Assembly: GCA_003507515.1 (NCBI GenBank)
Contig: DNVL01000284.1
Coordinates: forward strand, 1-8,654
DNA from: Legionella sp.
GTDB lineage: Bacteria > Pseudomonadota > Gammaproteobacteria > Legionellales > Legionellaceae
DNA: 8,654 bases
Reading direction: 5' to 3'
Part shown: in pieces, positions 1 through 7,779 of the stretch
Layout of the letters: each line of letters opens with the position of its first letter
Position numbering within the stretch: position 1 is the stretch's first letter
The notes under the pieces: model-generated
Told to the model about the DNA's origin: nothing
The model's input: only the letters and a program-made list of their open reading frames with translations
Databases searched by the model: none
Program-made: the position numbers and the translations under genes

Positions 1-767
1 GCGAAATTTTGCTCGCGGTTGCGTGCAGTAATCCCCCACACCGCGTGTTTTTCTTGGGTGTAATCGCGTGCCAATTGAACCACCGCACGGTCGTTCTCGA
101 CGTGTTTTACAATGGCCTGGAAATCATTGTCGTGCGTGCTGATGCCGTCATTCGGGTTCCATTGCTGCACCTGCGGGCCTGTGATGCGATAAAACGTTTT
201 GCCACTGTCTTGCCAAGACTCCATGTCTTTTGCATGCGTGTCCCAGAAATCAAGGTCGAGGAGATGCAGGCCACTGTGCAGCAACGTCACGTCATCCAAG
301 ACCTGGTCGTTGTAATAATCTTCTGCCGCGATCCCTAAAATGCTGGCTTTGATGCGCAAATTAATGTCTTTGGAGACAATCACAATGGGCTGACCGGGGT
401 ACTTCTTTTGCAAGCCTAATGCAGTGGATAAAATCGTATTGTCTACTTTATGGCCCGGCAAACAGAGCGGCTGCGTATCACCAAAGTCGTCGGTTTGAAA
501 AAACAAGCGCCCACTGCCATGGGTATGATCTTTATCAAAATAATTGGGGATAGGCAAACCCAATACCAACTCTGCATGTGTTGCATGCTGCATCAGCTCT
601 ACCAAAATACGGTTGGTTTGGCGCACGTTTCGCGCGACTTCAGAAATACCGGTTTTATGGTTGTCTAATTCTTCAAGAACCGCCATTGGCAAAAAAATGT
701 CATGCTCTTCAAAGTGATAAAGAGCGGCCGGATCATGCATCAAAATATTTGTATCCAGCACAAACAT
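1..767 (-). CDS. PhoH2-type protein, PIN domain plus PhoH ATPase (3' part outside window)
   Basis: I translated this partial gene by hand: 255 codons are open from the ATG at 767 to the window edge. The N-terminus (MFVLDTNILMHDP) is the opening strand of a PIN-domain nuclease, with acidic residues D5, E32/E33, D109 (HKVDNTIL) and D134 (SKDINLR) as the likely metal-binding set. The last visible residues, WGITARNREQNF at about 244-255, match the linker that in this family leads directly into the PhoH P-loop ATPase, which would begin just beyond base 1. PhoH2 proteins are known as RNA-directed enzymes combining a PIN RNase with an RNA helicase-type ATPase; the cellular role here is unknown. The ATG at 767 is preferred because AGGGA lies 7-8 bases before it and the family starts here. 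In-frame ATGs at 824 and 794 are possible but have weaker ribosome-binding sites, and 824 lies inside the predicted promoter. Family assignment is strong. Confidence 0.9.
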   Translation of the reverse strand, partial: MFVLDTNILMHDPAALYHFEEHDIFLPMAVLEELDNHKTGISEVARNVRQTNRILVELMQHATHAELVLGLPIPNYFDKDHTHGSGRLFFQTDDFGDTQPLCLPGHKVDNTILSTALGLQKKYPGQPIVIVSKDINLRIKASILGIAAEDYYNDQVLDDVTLLHSGLHLLDLDFWDTHAKDMESWQDSGKTFYRITGPQVQQWNPNDGISTHDNDFQAIVKHVENDRAVVQLARDYTQEKHAVWGITARNREQNF

Positions 768-822
768 TTTCCGTTCCCTGTGCAGTGCATTCATGTGTTC
801 ATCCTGTAAGCCTCGATATTTC

Positions 823-851
823 ATTGTGGAGATGGTGATCTATTCCGTCAA
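823..851 (-). promoter_or_regulatory. Candidate sigma70 promoter for the PhoH2-type gene
   Basis: Reading leftwards, TTGACG (846-851, five of six consensus bases) is followed after exactly 17 bases by CACAAT (823-828, four of six). Transcription would start near 815, upstream of the favoured ATG at 767 and of the ATG at 794, but downstream of the possible start at 824. This is a pattern match only. Confidence 0.5.
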
Positions 852-860
852 GTACTCTGA

Positions 861-905
861 TAAAATTCATGGTATCCTTCTCAAATAAATATTAGACTCA
901 CAGGA
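861..905 (+). promoter_or_regulatory. Leader of smpB: weak -10 candidate and ribosome-binding site
   Basis: The divergent intergenic region (768-910) must contain the rightward promoter for smpB. The best -10 match is TAAAAT at 861-866, but no good -35 lies at normal distance, so the promoter is uncertain. AGGA at 902-905, five bases before the ATG at 911, is a clear ribosome-binding site. The rightward and leftward promoter elements overlap or nearly so, so activity in one direction could affect the other. Confidence 0.3.
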
Positions 906-910
906 TCGTT

Positions 911-1378
911 ATGTCAGCCAAACCAGACAGTGCAACCATTGTTGTCAATAAAAAGGCACGTTTTGAGTATTTTATCGAAGATGAATACGAAGCCGGCCTG
1001 GTGCTGCAAGGGTGGGAAATCAAAAGCCTTCGGGCGGGCAAAGTGAATTTATCGGATGCGCATGTGATCATTAAACAGGGAGAAGCCTTTTTATGGGGCG
1101 CACAAATTCAACCGTTGCCCACGGCGTCCACCCACATGCATCCAGAATCACTCCGAACACGGAAACTGCTGTTAAACCGGCGCGAGCTGAGTCAACTCAT
1201 TGGCAGCGTGGAGCGGCAGGGCTATACGTTGATTCCCATCTCGCTCTACTGGAAACGCAACAATGTCAAAATGCGCATGGCGCTGGCAAAGGGTAAAAAA
1301 ACCCATGACAAGCGCGAAACCGTAAAAAACCGTGATTGGGCACGTGCGCATTCACGCATTATGAAAAAAGGAGTTTAA
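911..1378 (+). CDS. smpB: SsrA (tmRNA)-binding protein SmpB
   Basis: This 155-residue protein is of normal SmpB length. SmpB binds the tRNA-like part of tmRNA and places it in the A site of stalled ribosomes, so that trapped proteins are tagged for degradation and the ribosome is freed. The recognisable features are the N-terminal [17 protein letters not shown] segment (about 13-29), the [14 protein letters not shown] strand (about 34-47), and the basic C-terminal tail with [17 protein letters not shown] (about 127-143), which becomes helical in the mRNA channel. The start is supported by AGGA five bases upstream. It is followed 1 bp later by glmS, whose ribosome-binding site sits within the last codons of this gene. 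No tmRNA gene is visible in the window. The assignment is essentially certain. Confidence 0.98.
   Translation: MSAKPDSATIVVNKKARFEYFIEDEYEAGLVLQGWEIKSLRAGKVNLSDAHVIIKQGEAFLWGAQIQPLPTASTHMHPESLRTRKLLLNRRELSQLIGSVERQGYTLIPISLYWKRNNVKMRMALAKGKKTHDKRETVKNRDWARAHSRIMKKGV
1368..1373 (+). promoter_or_regulatory. Ribosome-binding site of glmS inside smpB
   Basis: AAGGAG lies within the final codons of smpB, six bases before the glmS ATG at 1380. It fixes the glmS start and suggests that translation of the two genes is linked: ribosomes finishing smpB stop at 1376-1378, right beside the next start. Confidence 0.85.
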
Positions 1379-1379
1379 T

Positions 1380-3197
1380 ATGTGCGGAATAATAGGAGCG
1401 GTATCACAACGGGATATCAGCAACATACTATTAGAGGGACTACGCCGGCTTGAATACCGCGGCTATGACTCAGCAGGCATGGTGATCATTGATAACGATG
1501 GCCGGCTAAAACGGTTGCGCGTGCTGGGCAAGGTGCAAGCGCTCGCCGAGGCCATGTCGGAAACAACGCTTGCGGGACACACCGGCATTGCGCACACGCG
1601 CTGGGCGACACACGGCAAACCATCTGAACAAAATGCGCACCCCCATCTATCCCATGGTGAAATTGCGGTGGTGCACAATGGCATTATCGAAAACCATGAC
1701 GATTTGCGCCATTATCTGCAAGAATTAGGGTATACGTTCACGTCTGAAACAGACAGCGAAGTCGCCGCCCACCTGATTCATCATCACTATCAGCACACCC
1801 AATCCTTGTTGCTGGCCGTGCAAGCCGCCGCCGCACAGTTGGATGGGGCCTATTCGCTAGGCGTGATTCACAAACAAAACCCCAATGAGCTGGTCGCTAT
1901 CCGTCAAGGCAGCCCACTCGTGGTTGGCATTGGCATCGATGAACATTTCATCGCCTCCGATGCATTGGCCTTGCGCGCATTTGCCCAGTCCGTCATTTAC
2001 TTGGAGGAAGGCGATAGCGTACGCCTTTCTGCAGATCTTATTGAAGTGTTTAATGCACACAATCAGCCCACAGAACGTCCCTCACAACCCTTAAGCGATG
2101 ATTGCCATGCGGTCAGCAAAGGCACTTATCGGCATTTTATGCTCAAAGAAATTTTTGAGCAAAGCAAAGTGTTAACCGATACGCTGGAAGGACGCGTGGG
2201 CAGCTTGGATGTCCTCAAAGCCAGTTTTGGCGACAAAGCGCAGGCTATTTTTGCAAAAGTGCAACACATTCATATCATTGCATGTGGCACCAGTTACCAT
2301 GCCGGCTTGGTGGCCAAGTACTGGCTTGAATCCCTCACCGGGCTCTCGTGCCAAGTCGAAGTAGCGAGTGAGTACCGGTATCGCGATGCGGTGGTGATGG
2401 ATAACACCTTGTTTATCGCAGTCTCCCAGTCCGGTGAAACAGCCGATACGCTAGCGGCTCTGCATAAATCAAAAAACGTGCCCTATCTTGCCCGTTTTGC
2501 CATTTGCAACGTGGCCACCAGCTCGTTGATCCGTGAAGCAGATTTCGGCTTTTTAACGCGCGCAGGCGTTGAGATAGGCGTGGCCTCAACCAAAGCGTTC
2601 ACGACCCAATTAACGGCCTTTTTAATGCTGTGTACCGTGCTGTGCAAAGAGCGCGCACGCGCACTCGAGGTCCTGGAGCAGTTACGCCAATTGCCAGCGC
2701 TTTGCGAGCGCGTCTTAAAAATAAACAGCGAAATTGAAGCCTTGGCCTCGCTATTTGTCAACAAGGCACATGCCCTATTTTTAGGCCGAGGGCCTCAATA
2801 CCCCGTCGCACTCGAAGGCGCACTGAAGCTCAAAGAAATTTCATACATTCATGCTGAAGCCTACCCTGCCGGTGAGTTAAAGCATGGCCCATTGGCACTC
2901 GTCGATGAAAACATGCCCGTGGTGGCCATTGCACCGAATGATGAATTGCTGGAAAAGCTCAAGTCCAATTTGCATGAAGTGAGTGCGCGAGGTGGGCAGC
3001 TGTTTGTGTTTGTGGACGACTCCAAAGCATGGCCTGCCAACGGCACACATCTCATTCGCGTGCCGGCTTGTGGCCACTGGATTGCGCCCATCCTCTATAC
3101 CATTCCCTTGCAGTTATTGGCCTATCATGTGGCGGTCGCCAAAGGAACGGATGTGGACCAACCACGGAATTTGGCCAAGTCTGTTACGGTCGAGTGA
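1380..3197 (+). CDS. glmS: Glutamine--fructose-6-phosphate aminotransferase (isomerizing)
   Basis: This cytosolic enzyme converts fructose-6-phosphate and glutamine to glucosamine-6-phosphate, the first committed step to UDP-GlcNAc for peptidoglycan and LPS. At 605 residues it is full length. The N-terminal glutaminase domain begins MCGIIGAVS; the catalytic Cys becomes residue 1 after Met removal. It continues with LEYRGYDSAGM, HTRWATHGKPSEQNAHPH, VHNGIIEN and TDSE. Two SIS sugar-isomerase domains follow, with ACGTSYHAG (C302), SQSGET (349-354), the STKAFTTQL loop (from 403) and LEGALKLKEISYIHAEAYPAGELKHGP. The end, QPRNLAKSVTVE, contains the lysine K600, equivalent to the fructose-6-phosphate-opening lysine near the C-terminus of the E. 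coli enzyme. Every key element seen is intact. The gene is the second of a tight smpB-glmS pair. I see no glmS ribozyme; the 1-bp spacing leaves no room for one. Confidence 0.98.
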   Translation: MCGIIGAVSQRDISNILLEGLRRLEYRGYDSAGMVIIDNDGRLKRLRVLGKVQALAEAMSETTLAGHTGIAHTRWATHGKPSEQNAHPHLSHGEIAVVHNGIIENHDDLRHYLQELGYTFTSETDSEVAAHLIHHHYQHTQSLLLAVQAAAAQLDGAYSLGVIHKQNPNELVAIRQGSPLVVGIGIDEHFIASDALALRAFAQSVIYLEEGDSVRLSADLIEVFNAHNQPTERPSQPLSDDCHAVSKGTYRHFMLKEIFEQSKVLTDTLEGRVGSLDVLKASFGDKAQAIFAKVQHIHIIACGTSYHAGLVAKYWLESLTGLSCQVEVASEYRYRDAVVMDNTLFIAVSQSGETADTLAALHKSKNVPYLARFAICNVATSSLIREADFGFLTRAGVEIGVASTKAFTTQLTAFLMLCTVLCKERARALEVLEQLRQLPALCERVLKINSEIEALASLFVNKAHALFLGRGPQYPVALEGALKLKEISYIHAEAYPAGELKHGPLALVDENMPVVAIAPNDELLEKLKSNLHEVSARGGQLFVFVDDSKAWPANGTHLIRVPACGHWIAPILYTIPLQLLAYHVAVAKGTDVDQPRNLAKSVTVE

Positions 3198-3224
3198 CGG
3201 TGTATTTATATGCATAAGCCACTA

Positions 3225-3253
3225 GTGCCATTCTTGAATAACGGGTATATAAT
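3225..3253 (+). promoter_or_regulatory. Sigma70-type promoter for tex
   Basis: A perfect TATAAT (3248-3253) is preceded at exactly 17 bases by GTGCCA (3225-3230), which matches the -35 consensus at four of six positions. Initiation would fall near 3260, giving a roughly 30-base leader containing a T-rich run (3260-3267). GGGGA at 3281-3285 is the ribosome-binding site, five bases before the ATG at 3291. The T-run is not preceded by a hairpin, so I do not call it a glmS terminator. Confidence 0.6.
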
Positions 3254-3290
3254 GAACTCTTTTTTTTATCATGTTTTAATGGGGATGTGA

Positions 3291-5696
3291 ATGACTCAAG
3301 CCAGGTTGTCAACTGCTGCAGCGATTGCACGCGAACTGAATGCCCAAGTTTCGCAAGTGGACGCAGCAATCCGTTTGCTGGATGAGGGTGCTAGCGTGCC
3401 ATTTATCGCACGTTACCGCAAAGAAGCCACAAACGGTTTGGATGACACGCAATTGCGAATATTAGCGGAACGGTTGCATTACCTGCGCGAATTAGACGAC
3501 CGCCGATCAACCGTCTTAAAAACGCTGCAAGACCTCGACCAATTAACACCTGAGTTACAACAAGCCATTCAAGAGGCCGATACCAAAACCCGGCTTGAGG
3601 ATTTATACCTCCCCTTCCGACCCAAACGCCGCACCAAAGCACTGCTTGCAAAAGAAGCCGGTTTGCTGCCACTCGCACAGGCATTGTGGCAAGATCCCAC
3701 CACCATTCCTGAGGTATTTGCCACCCAGTTCATTCATCCAGGACTGGGCATTGACACCGCAGCCGCCGCCCTTGAAGGTGCACGGCATATTCTCATGGAG
3801 CAATTTGCAGAAGACGCCAATCTATTGGAAGAACTGCGTCAATATTTATGGAAAAATGGCGTGTTGAAATCCACTGCAGCCAAGAACAAAGAGCCCTCAG
3901 CTAAAAATAAGGAGCCTTCAGCCAAAAACAAAAGAGCCACGGCAAATGCAAATAAATTCTCTGATTATTTTGACTATGCAGAACTTATAAAAAAAATACC
4001 CTCTCATCGCGCCCTGGCCTTGTTCCGCGGTCGTCGAGAAAGTGCGATTCAATTTGCATTGACCTTGCCTCATGATGAACACTATGGCGAGCAGCGCGTG
4101 GCCACCTATTTCAACATTGCCAACCAAAATCGCGCAGCAGACGCCTGGTTATTGGACACCGTCCGCATGACGTGGGCCACTAAACTATTCACGAAATTGG
4201 AGCTTGAGCTGTTCACGCGCTTGCGCGAACTGGCGGATGAAGAGGCCATTCGGGTCTTTACCCACAATTTACGCGATTTATTGTTGTCAGCGCCCGCAGG
4301 CGCACACGTCACCATGGGGCTTGATCCCGGTATTCGAACCGGGGTGAAAGTGGTGGTTGTGGATGCCACCGGTAAATTACTCGATTACACGGCTGTTTTT
4401 CCTCTAGCACCTCAAAACGAGTGGCATCAAGCCTTGGCTTCACTTGCCAAATTAGCCGCAAAATACCATGTGAGCTTGATAAGCATTGGCAATGGAACAG
4501 GATCTCGAGAAACAGAACGCTTGGTGGCCGATTTAATCAAAATGTATCCTGATCTGTCCTTAACCAAAGTCGTGGTCAGCGAAGCCGGTGCATCGGTTTA
4601 TTCGGCTTCCGAATTAGCCGCCCATGAATTCCCTGATTTAGATGTGACCCTAAGGGGTGCAGTCTCCATTGCACGCCGATTGCAAGATCCGCTGGCTGAA
4701 TTGGTTAAAATCGACCCCAAAGCCATTGGGGTCGGGCAATATCAACATGATGTCAATCAACCTCGGCTCGCACGTAGCTTGGAAGGCGTTGTGGAGGACT
4801 GTGTAAATCAGGTGGGTGTTGATATCAATATGGCATCTGCGGCACTGTTAACCCATGTTTCCGGGCTCAATGAAACCTTGGCTAAAAATATTGTGCAATA
4901 CCGAGATGAGCATGGCAGGTTTCATAATCGCGAACAGTTAAAAGCCGTGCCCCGCATGGGAGACAAAACCTTCCAACAAGCCGCTGGCTTTTTACGAATC
5001 ATGAATGGAGACAACCCACTCGACGCATCTGGCGTGCATCCAGAATCGTATTCCATTGTCGAACGCATCTTAAACGACCACCACGTTGACATGTCCCAAG
5101 TGCTGGGCAACGTGGCGCTGTTACAAGCCGTGAATGCCAACCAATACGTAGACGACCAACACGGGCTGCCCACCATTTCCGATATTTTGCAAGAATTAGA
5201 AAAACCCGGGCGTGATCCTCGGCCCGCATTCAAAACGGTCCAATTTAAAGAAGGCGTTGAAACCATTGGTGATTTGCAAATCGGGATGATCCTGGATGGC
5301 GTGGTCAGTAACGTGACCAACTTTGGTGCGTTTGTGGACGTGGGTGTGCATCAAGATGGGCTCGTGCATATTTCAGCCATGACAGAACGGTTTATTACCG
5401 ATCCACGCGCAGTGGTCAAGGCCGGTGATGTTGTCACCGTGAAAGTCATTGAGGTCGATGTCGCTCGAAAACGCATTGGGCTGACCATGAAATTGAACGA
5501 CACCGCGGCATCCGTTTCACATAAAAAACCCGTGAAACCCGAAGCGGCTCAGGCCGCGCCACGACCGAAAGCGCAGGTCAATCGCGCTAAAAAGCCCATG
5601 CCACCCAAAACACCATCGGTCGCACCCAAAGCCACTGTATTCAATACCAGCATGGCGGATGCGCTGACCAAACTCAAACGCGGCGTTGAGCAATGA
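3291..5696 (+). CDS. tex: Transcription accessory protein Tex (YhgF family)
   Basis: Tex is a conserved multidomain nucleic-acid-binding protein of the cytosol, homologous to the eukaryotic elongation factor Spt6; its exact bacterial role is not settled. This copy has 801 residues, slightly longer than usual for gammaproteobacteria (about 770-790). The helical N-terminal region contains VPFIARYRKEATNGLDD and RLEDLYLPFRPKRRTKA. The YqgF/RuvC-like domain starts at MGLDPGIRTGVK (M342, D345). A helix-hairpin-helix region follows (about 510-570; VDINMASAALL, VSGLNETLAKNIV). An S1 RNA-binding domain (about 659-735; GVVSNVTNFGAFVDVGV, DGLVHIS) is next, then a Lys/Pro/Ala-rich tail. The extra length comes partly from a repeat insertion at 197-217 between the N-terminal region and the KFSDYFDY motif. 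The gene has its own promoter and probably continues into the next gene. Confidence 0.97.
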   Translation: MTQARLSTAAAIARELNAQVSQVDAAIRLLDEGASVPFIARYRKEATNGLDDTQLRILAERLHYLRELDDRRSTVLKTLQDLDQLTPELQQAIQEADTKTRLEDLYLPFRPKRRTKALLAKEAGLLPLAQALWQDPTTIPEVFATQFIHPGLGIDTAAAALEGARHILMEQFAEDANLLEELRQYLWKNGVLKSTAAKNKEPSAKNKEPSAKNKRATANANKFSDYFDYAELIKKIPSHRALALFRGRRESAIQFALTLPHDEHYGEQRVATYFNIANQNRAADAWLLDTVRMTWATKLFTKLELELFTRLRELADEEAIRVFTHNLRDLLLSAPAGAHVTMGLDPGIRTGVKVVVVDATGKLLDYTAVFPLAPQNEWHQALASLAKLAAKYHVSLISIGNGTGSRETERLVADLIKMYPDLSLTKVVVSEAGASVYSASELAAHEFPDLDVTLRGAVSIARRLQDPLAELVKIDPKAIGVGQYQHDVNQPRLARSLEGVVEDCVNQVGVDINMASAALLTHVSGLNETLAKNIVQYRDEHGRFHNREQLKAVPRMGDKTFQQAAGFLRIMNGDNPLDASGVHPESYSIVERILNDHHVDMSQVLGNVALLQAVNANQYVDDQHGLPTISDILQELEKPGRDPRPAFKTVQFKEGVETIGDLQIGMILDGVVSNVTNFGAFVDVGVHQDGLVHISAMTERFITDPRAVVKAGDVVTVKVIEVDVARKRIGLTMKLNDTAASVSHKKPVKPEAAQAAPRPKAQVNRAKKPMPPKTPSVAPKATVFNTSMADALTKLKRGVEQ
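3879..3941 (+). repeat. Three 21-bp in-frame tandem repeats in tex
   Basis: Three adjacent 21-base units at 3879-3899, 3900-3920 and 3921-3941 encode AKNKEPS, AKNKEPS and AKNKRAT (Tex residues 197-217). Units one and two give the same seven residues but differ at five of seven third codon positions. The stretch is Lys-rich, probably disordered, and sits in a known variable linker of the protein. Confidence 0.85.
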
Positions 5697-5718
5697 TCTA
5701 TGGAATCTGAAGACTAGT

Positions 5719-7359
5719 ATGACCGAATCTGTCGAACGATTAAAAGAATGGGTATTGGAAATGGCCTCGCTCATTGAAACAGACGAGGACCCAAATCCCG
5801 ACTATTACACCTATTTTTTGCAAGACCCAACGCTTGCGTTGCGGTTGGTGGATTTGATCGATGCGCTAGATGAGCAACAATTGGACGACAATCGCCCCTA
5901 TTATTCCGCATGCATTTTTGCATTGGATATTTGCGTGGCGCAATTCCAATCCGCCATTGAAAGCGGGAATAAATTAGCGGACAGAACGCTCCATCAGTTC
6001 ATGGGATACATGGCGACGGCCATTGCCAGCAAAAAGCACTCGCTCAGTTTCTGGTTGCCTATTTTAAATGCCTTTTACGATGTTCATGTCGAACTATCGA
6101 CCGATTTAAAAAATGCCTATATGGATCTGGCCAATGGAGAAGATGACCTCACGCCAGACGAGGAACTGTCCCATTTAAACTCCATCCGTGATTTGATCGC
6201 CGAACTTTCGGATCTCTCGGTGTTTGACATCACGGAAAACTTTTTTGCACAAAGCTATGCGATGCCGCCTGATTTCTTTACTGATCTGGTGGCTGATCTA
6301 TACAGCATCGATGAAGGCTTAGACATTGCCTTGCTGACCCTGCTGCACCCAAATGCCGACGTGCGAGAAGTCGTTGTGGCCACCCACGAACACATCCTGC
6401 CCAGCGTCACGTTAAGCTCCATTTCCCTCACGCGCCTGCAAGCCATTAAACAATGGTATCCGCCGACCTATCATGCCCAGTTTGATCGCTGGATCAAAGA
6501 CCAGCGGAAAAAAGGCGTTGTATTTATGAAGGCAGTGCCTCCTCCCTCAGCGCTTCGCCTGAAAGCGAGTGAAGTCGATGGCAGTGGGGCGCAGGGTATT
6601 TTTGTTCATATTCGAAAAAACCGTGCACACCGTCTGTGTGGACTGTTGTTTAAGCAACACGTGGGCATCAAAGACGCCTGGGTCACGCCCGTGATTTCAC
6701 GTGCAGATGTCTCGCACTATTATGATGATGCGTTTGATGATACCGTGATGCTCCGCGATGTAGACGCATCATACCTGGTGATGATGACCAACCATTTTCT
6801 AGCGAAAACCATTGAAAAGGGTGGCATGCCCGACTTGCACTTGCTGGAAATTCAAGAAGAGCTGGGCCTTCATTTTTTACCACAGCCGCTTGATTTCGAT
6901 GATTTAATTGAGCAAATAGGCGTTCAAATCAGTCCGTTTACCGCTGAAACCACGCAAGCGTCACTGAAACGATCGAAATCATGGCCCAAAAACAAACGCT
7001 TTACTGAATCGTGGTATATTGAAAATTTTCAGGTGGATAAACTCGTCAACCGCTGCTGTAGCTTTGTGGATGGGGTCAAAGTATGCCGGTTTGATGAGGC
7101 CATGCAGGCTGTTTTTACGGATGAAATGGAACGGCACCGCGACCATTGGCTGTCCCATTTTTTATGGATCACATTATGGCTCAAATCGCGCGCACGCAAA
7201 AACGAGAAAACCTGGCAAGACAGCTTTTTCATTGCCTATGCGATTAACGAAGGCACCCCATTGAGCGCCATTCCCATCATGGTGGAGATTTGCCGCGAAT
7301 CCATTATCAACAGCATTGAAACCATGCAAGAACGACGCACGCATTTAAACCAAGAATGA
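5719..7359 (+). CDS. Unrecognised 546-residue cytosolic protein downstream of tex
   Basis: I do not recognise this protein. It has no signal peptide and no convincing membrane segment. The first 200 or so residues look mostly helical and acidic. The segment LLTLLHPNADVREVVV (about 205-220) resembles one HEAT-type helical repeat. Around 287-330 (DGSGAQGIFVHIRK, then CGLLFKQHVGIKDAW) the pattern looks like beta strands rather than helix. The C-terminal third is again helical, with a cysteine cluster near RCCSFVDGVKVCRF. I start it at the ATG at 5719, 22 bp after tex, with a weak GAAGA five bases before it. An upstream TTG at 5686 would overlap the end of tex and add 11 residues but is less likely. 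The close spacing suggests co-transcription with tex. Base and codon use match tex, so it looks like resident core DNA. It ends 5 bp from the stop of the converging lipoprotein gene. Confidence 0.85.
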   Translation: MTESVERLKEWVLEMASLIETDEDPNPDYYTYFLQDPTLALRLVDLIDALDEQQLDDNRPYYSACIFALDICVAQFQSAIESGNKLADRTLHQFMGYMATAIASKKHSLSFWLPILNAFYDVHVELSTDLKNAYMDLANGEDDLTPDEELSHLNSIRDLIAELSDLSVFDITENFFAQSYAMPPDFFTDLVADLYSIDEGLDIALLTLLHPNADVREVVVATHEHILPSVTLSSISLTRLQAIKQWYPPTYHAQFDRWIKDQRKKGVVFMKAVPPPSALRLKASEVDGSGAQGIFVHIRKNRAHRLCGLLFKQHVGIKDAWVTPVISRADVSHYYDDAFDDTVMLRDVDASYLVMMTNHFLAKTIEKGGMPDLHLLEIQEELGLHFLPQPLDFDDLIEQIGVQISPFTAETTQASLKRSKSWPKNKRFTESWYIENFQVDKLVNRCCSFVDGVKVCRFDEAMQAVFTDEMERHRDHWLSHFLWITLWLKSRARKNEKTWQDSFFIAYAINEGTPLSAIPIMVEICRESIINSIETMQERRTHLNQE

Positions 7360-7364
7360 CGGGT

Positions 7365-7688
7365 TTACCGGTGATACCCACCATGCCCGCGGTAGCCGCC
7401 GTCTGCATCTCCACTAGCATAGCGTCCGTGACCATAATAAGCGCCATGGCCATAAAAGCCTCTCCCACCGTACGCTTGCGTGTATCCTGTGTAATAATTA
7501 TACCGTGGACTCCAAAAGGCAGGCCCATACCCATTGGAAATACCATAATCTTCATCCATAACAGTATACCCCGTATATCCAGGACCATATTCATCATCAC
7601 GTACGTTAGGCCCCGCTGAGTCGACCACGCAACCACCCAAAAAGGCAGCGGATGAAAAAACAAATACAACCCAAATGGTATGTTTCAT
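7365..7688 (-). CDS. Small Gly/Tyr/His-rich lipoprotein
   Basis: This 107-residue protein starts with a lipoprotein signal peptide: MKH, a hydrophobic stretch (about 4-17), then a lipobox LGGC with the lipid-modified cysteine at 20. Residue 21 is Val rather than Asp, so outer-membrane sorting is expected if the usual rule applies. The mature 88 residues are low-complexity, rich in Gly, Tyr and His (for example YGGRGFYGHGAYYGHGRY), with no recognised domain. The function is unknown; a surface or envelope role is inference. The ATG at 7688 is chosen because AGGGGA (7696-7701) lies seven bases upstream; the in-frame GTG at 7694 is too close to it. It has its own promoter and is separate from the toxin gene upstream. 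Low-complexity reading frames can be artefacts, but signal peptide, ribosome-binding site and promoter line up. Confidence 0.8.
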   Translation of the reverse strand: MKHTIWVVFVFSSAAFLGGCVVDSAGPNVRDDEYGPGYTGYTVMDEDYGISNGYGPAFWSPRYNYYTGYTQAYGGRGFYGHGAYYGHGRYASGDADGGYRGHGGYHR

Positions 7689-7720
7689 GATCACGTCCCC
7701 TGTGTTTATTCTGTATAATT

Positions 7721-7749
7721 AGTATATGCACTGATCATACAAACATCAA
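7721..7749 (-). promoter_or_regulatory. Sigma70-type promoter of the small lipoprotein gene
   Basis: Reading leftwards, TTGATG (7744-7749, four of six) and TATACT (7721-7726, five of six) are separated by exactly 17 bases. Initiation would be near 7714, about 26 bases before the ATG at 7688. It lies in the gap after the toxin gene, so the lipoprotein does not depend on read-through from the toxin-antitoxin operon. Confidence 0.6.
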
Positions 7750-7779
7750 ACAGCGGATGACGCAAACATTCAGGGCGAA

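Noticed and set aside
768..824. In-frame N-terminal extension of the PhoH2-type protein, or an upstream antitoxin as in mycobacterial phoAT-phoH2
   Set aside because: The extra 19 codons are in the same frame as the main gene, have a poor ribosome-binding site at 824, and overlap the predicted promoter; no separate antitoxin reading frame is present.
1374..1380. glmS ribozyme or riboswitch in the glmS leader
   Set aside because: The smpB-glmS gap is 1 bp; the ribozyme is also a Gram-positive feature.
3256..3270. T-run after glmS as an intrinsic terminator
   Set aside because: No stable G+C-rich hairpin precedes the run, and it falls just after the tex -10 box, within the likely tex leader.
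911..3290. tmRNA gene (ssrA) beside smpB
   Set aside because: No non-coding space is large enough next to smpB, and no tRNA-like ends were seen.
5686..5718. TTG start for the gene after tex
   Set aside because: It overlaps tex and lacks a good ribosome-binding site; the ATG at 5719 is simpler, though not proven.
7356..7669. Reading frames on both strands over the lipoprotein gene
   Set aside because: They are shadows of the biased Gly/Tyr/His codons; only the frame with lipobox, ribosome-binding site and promoter is supported.
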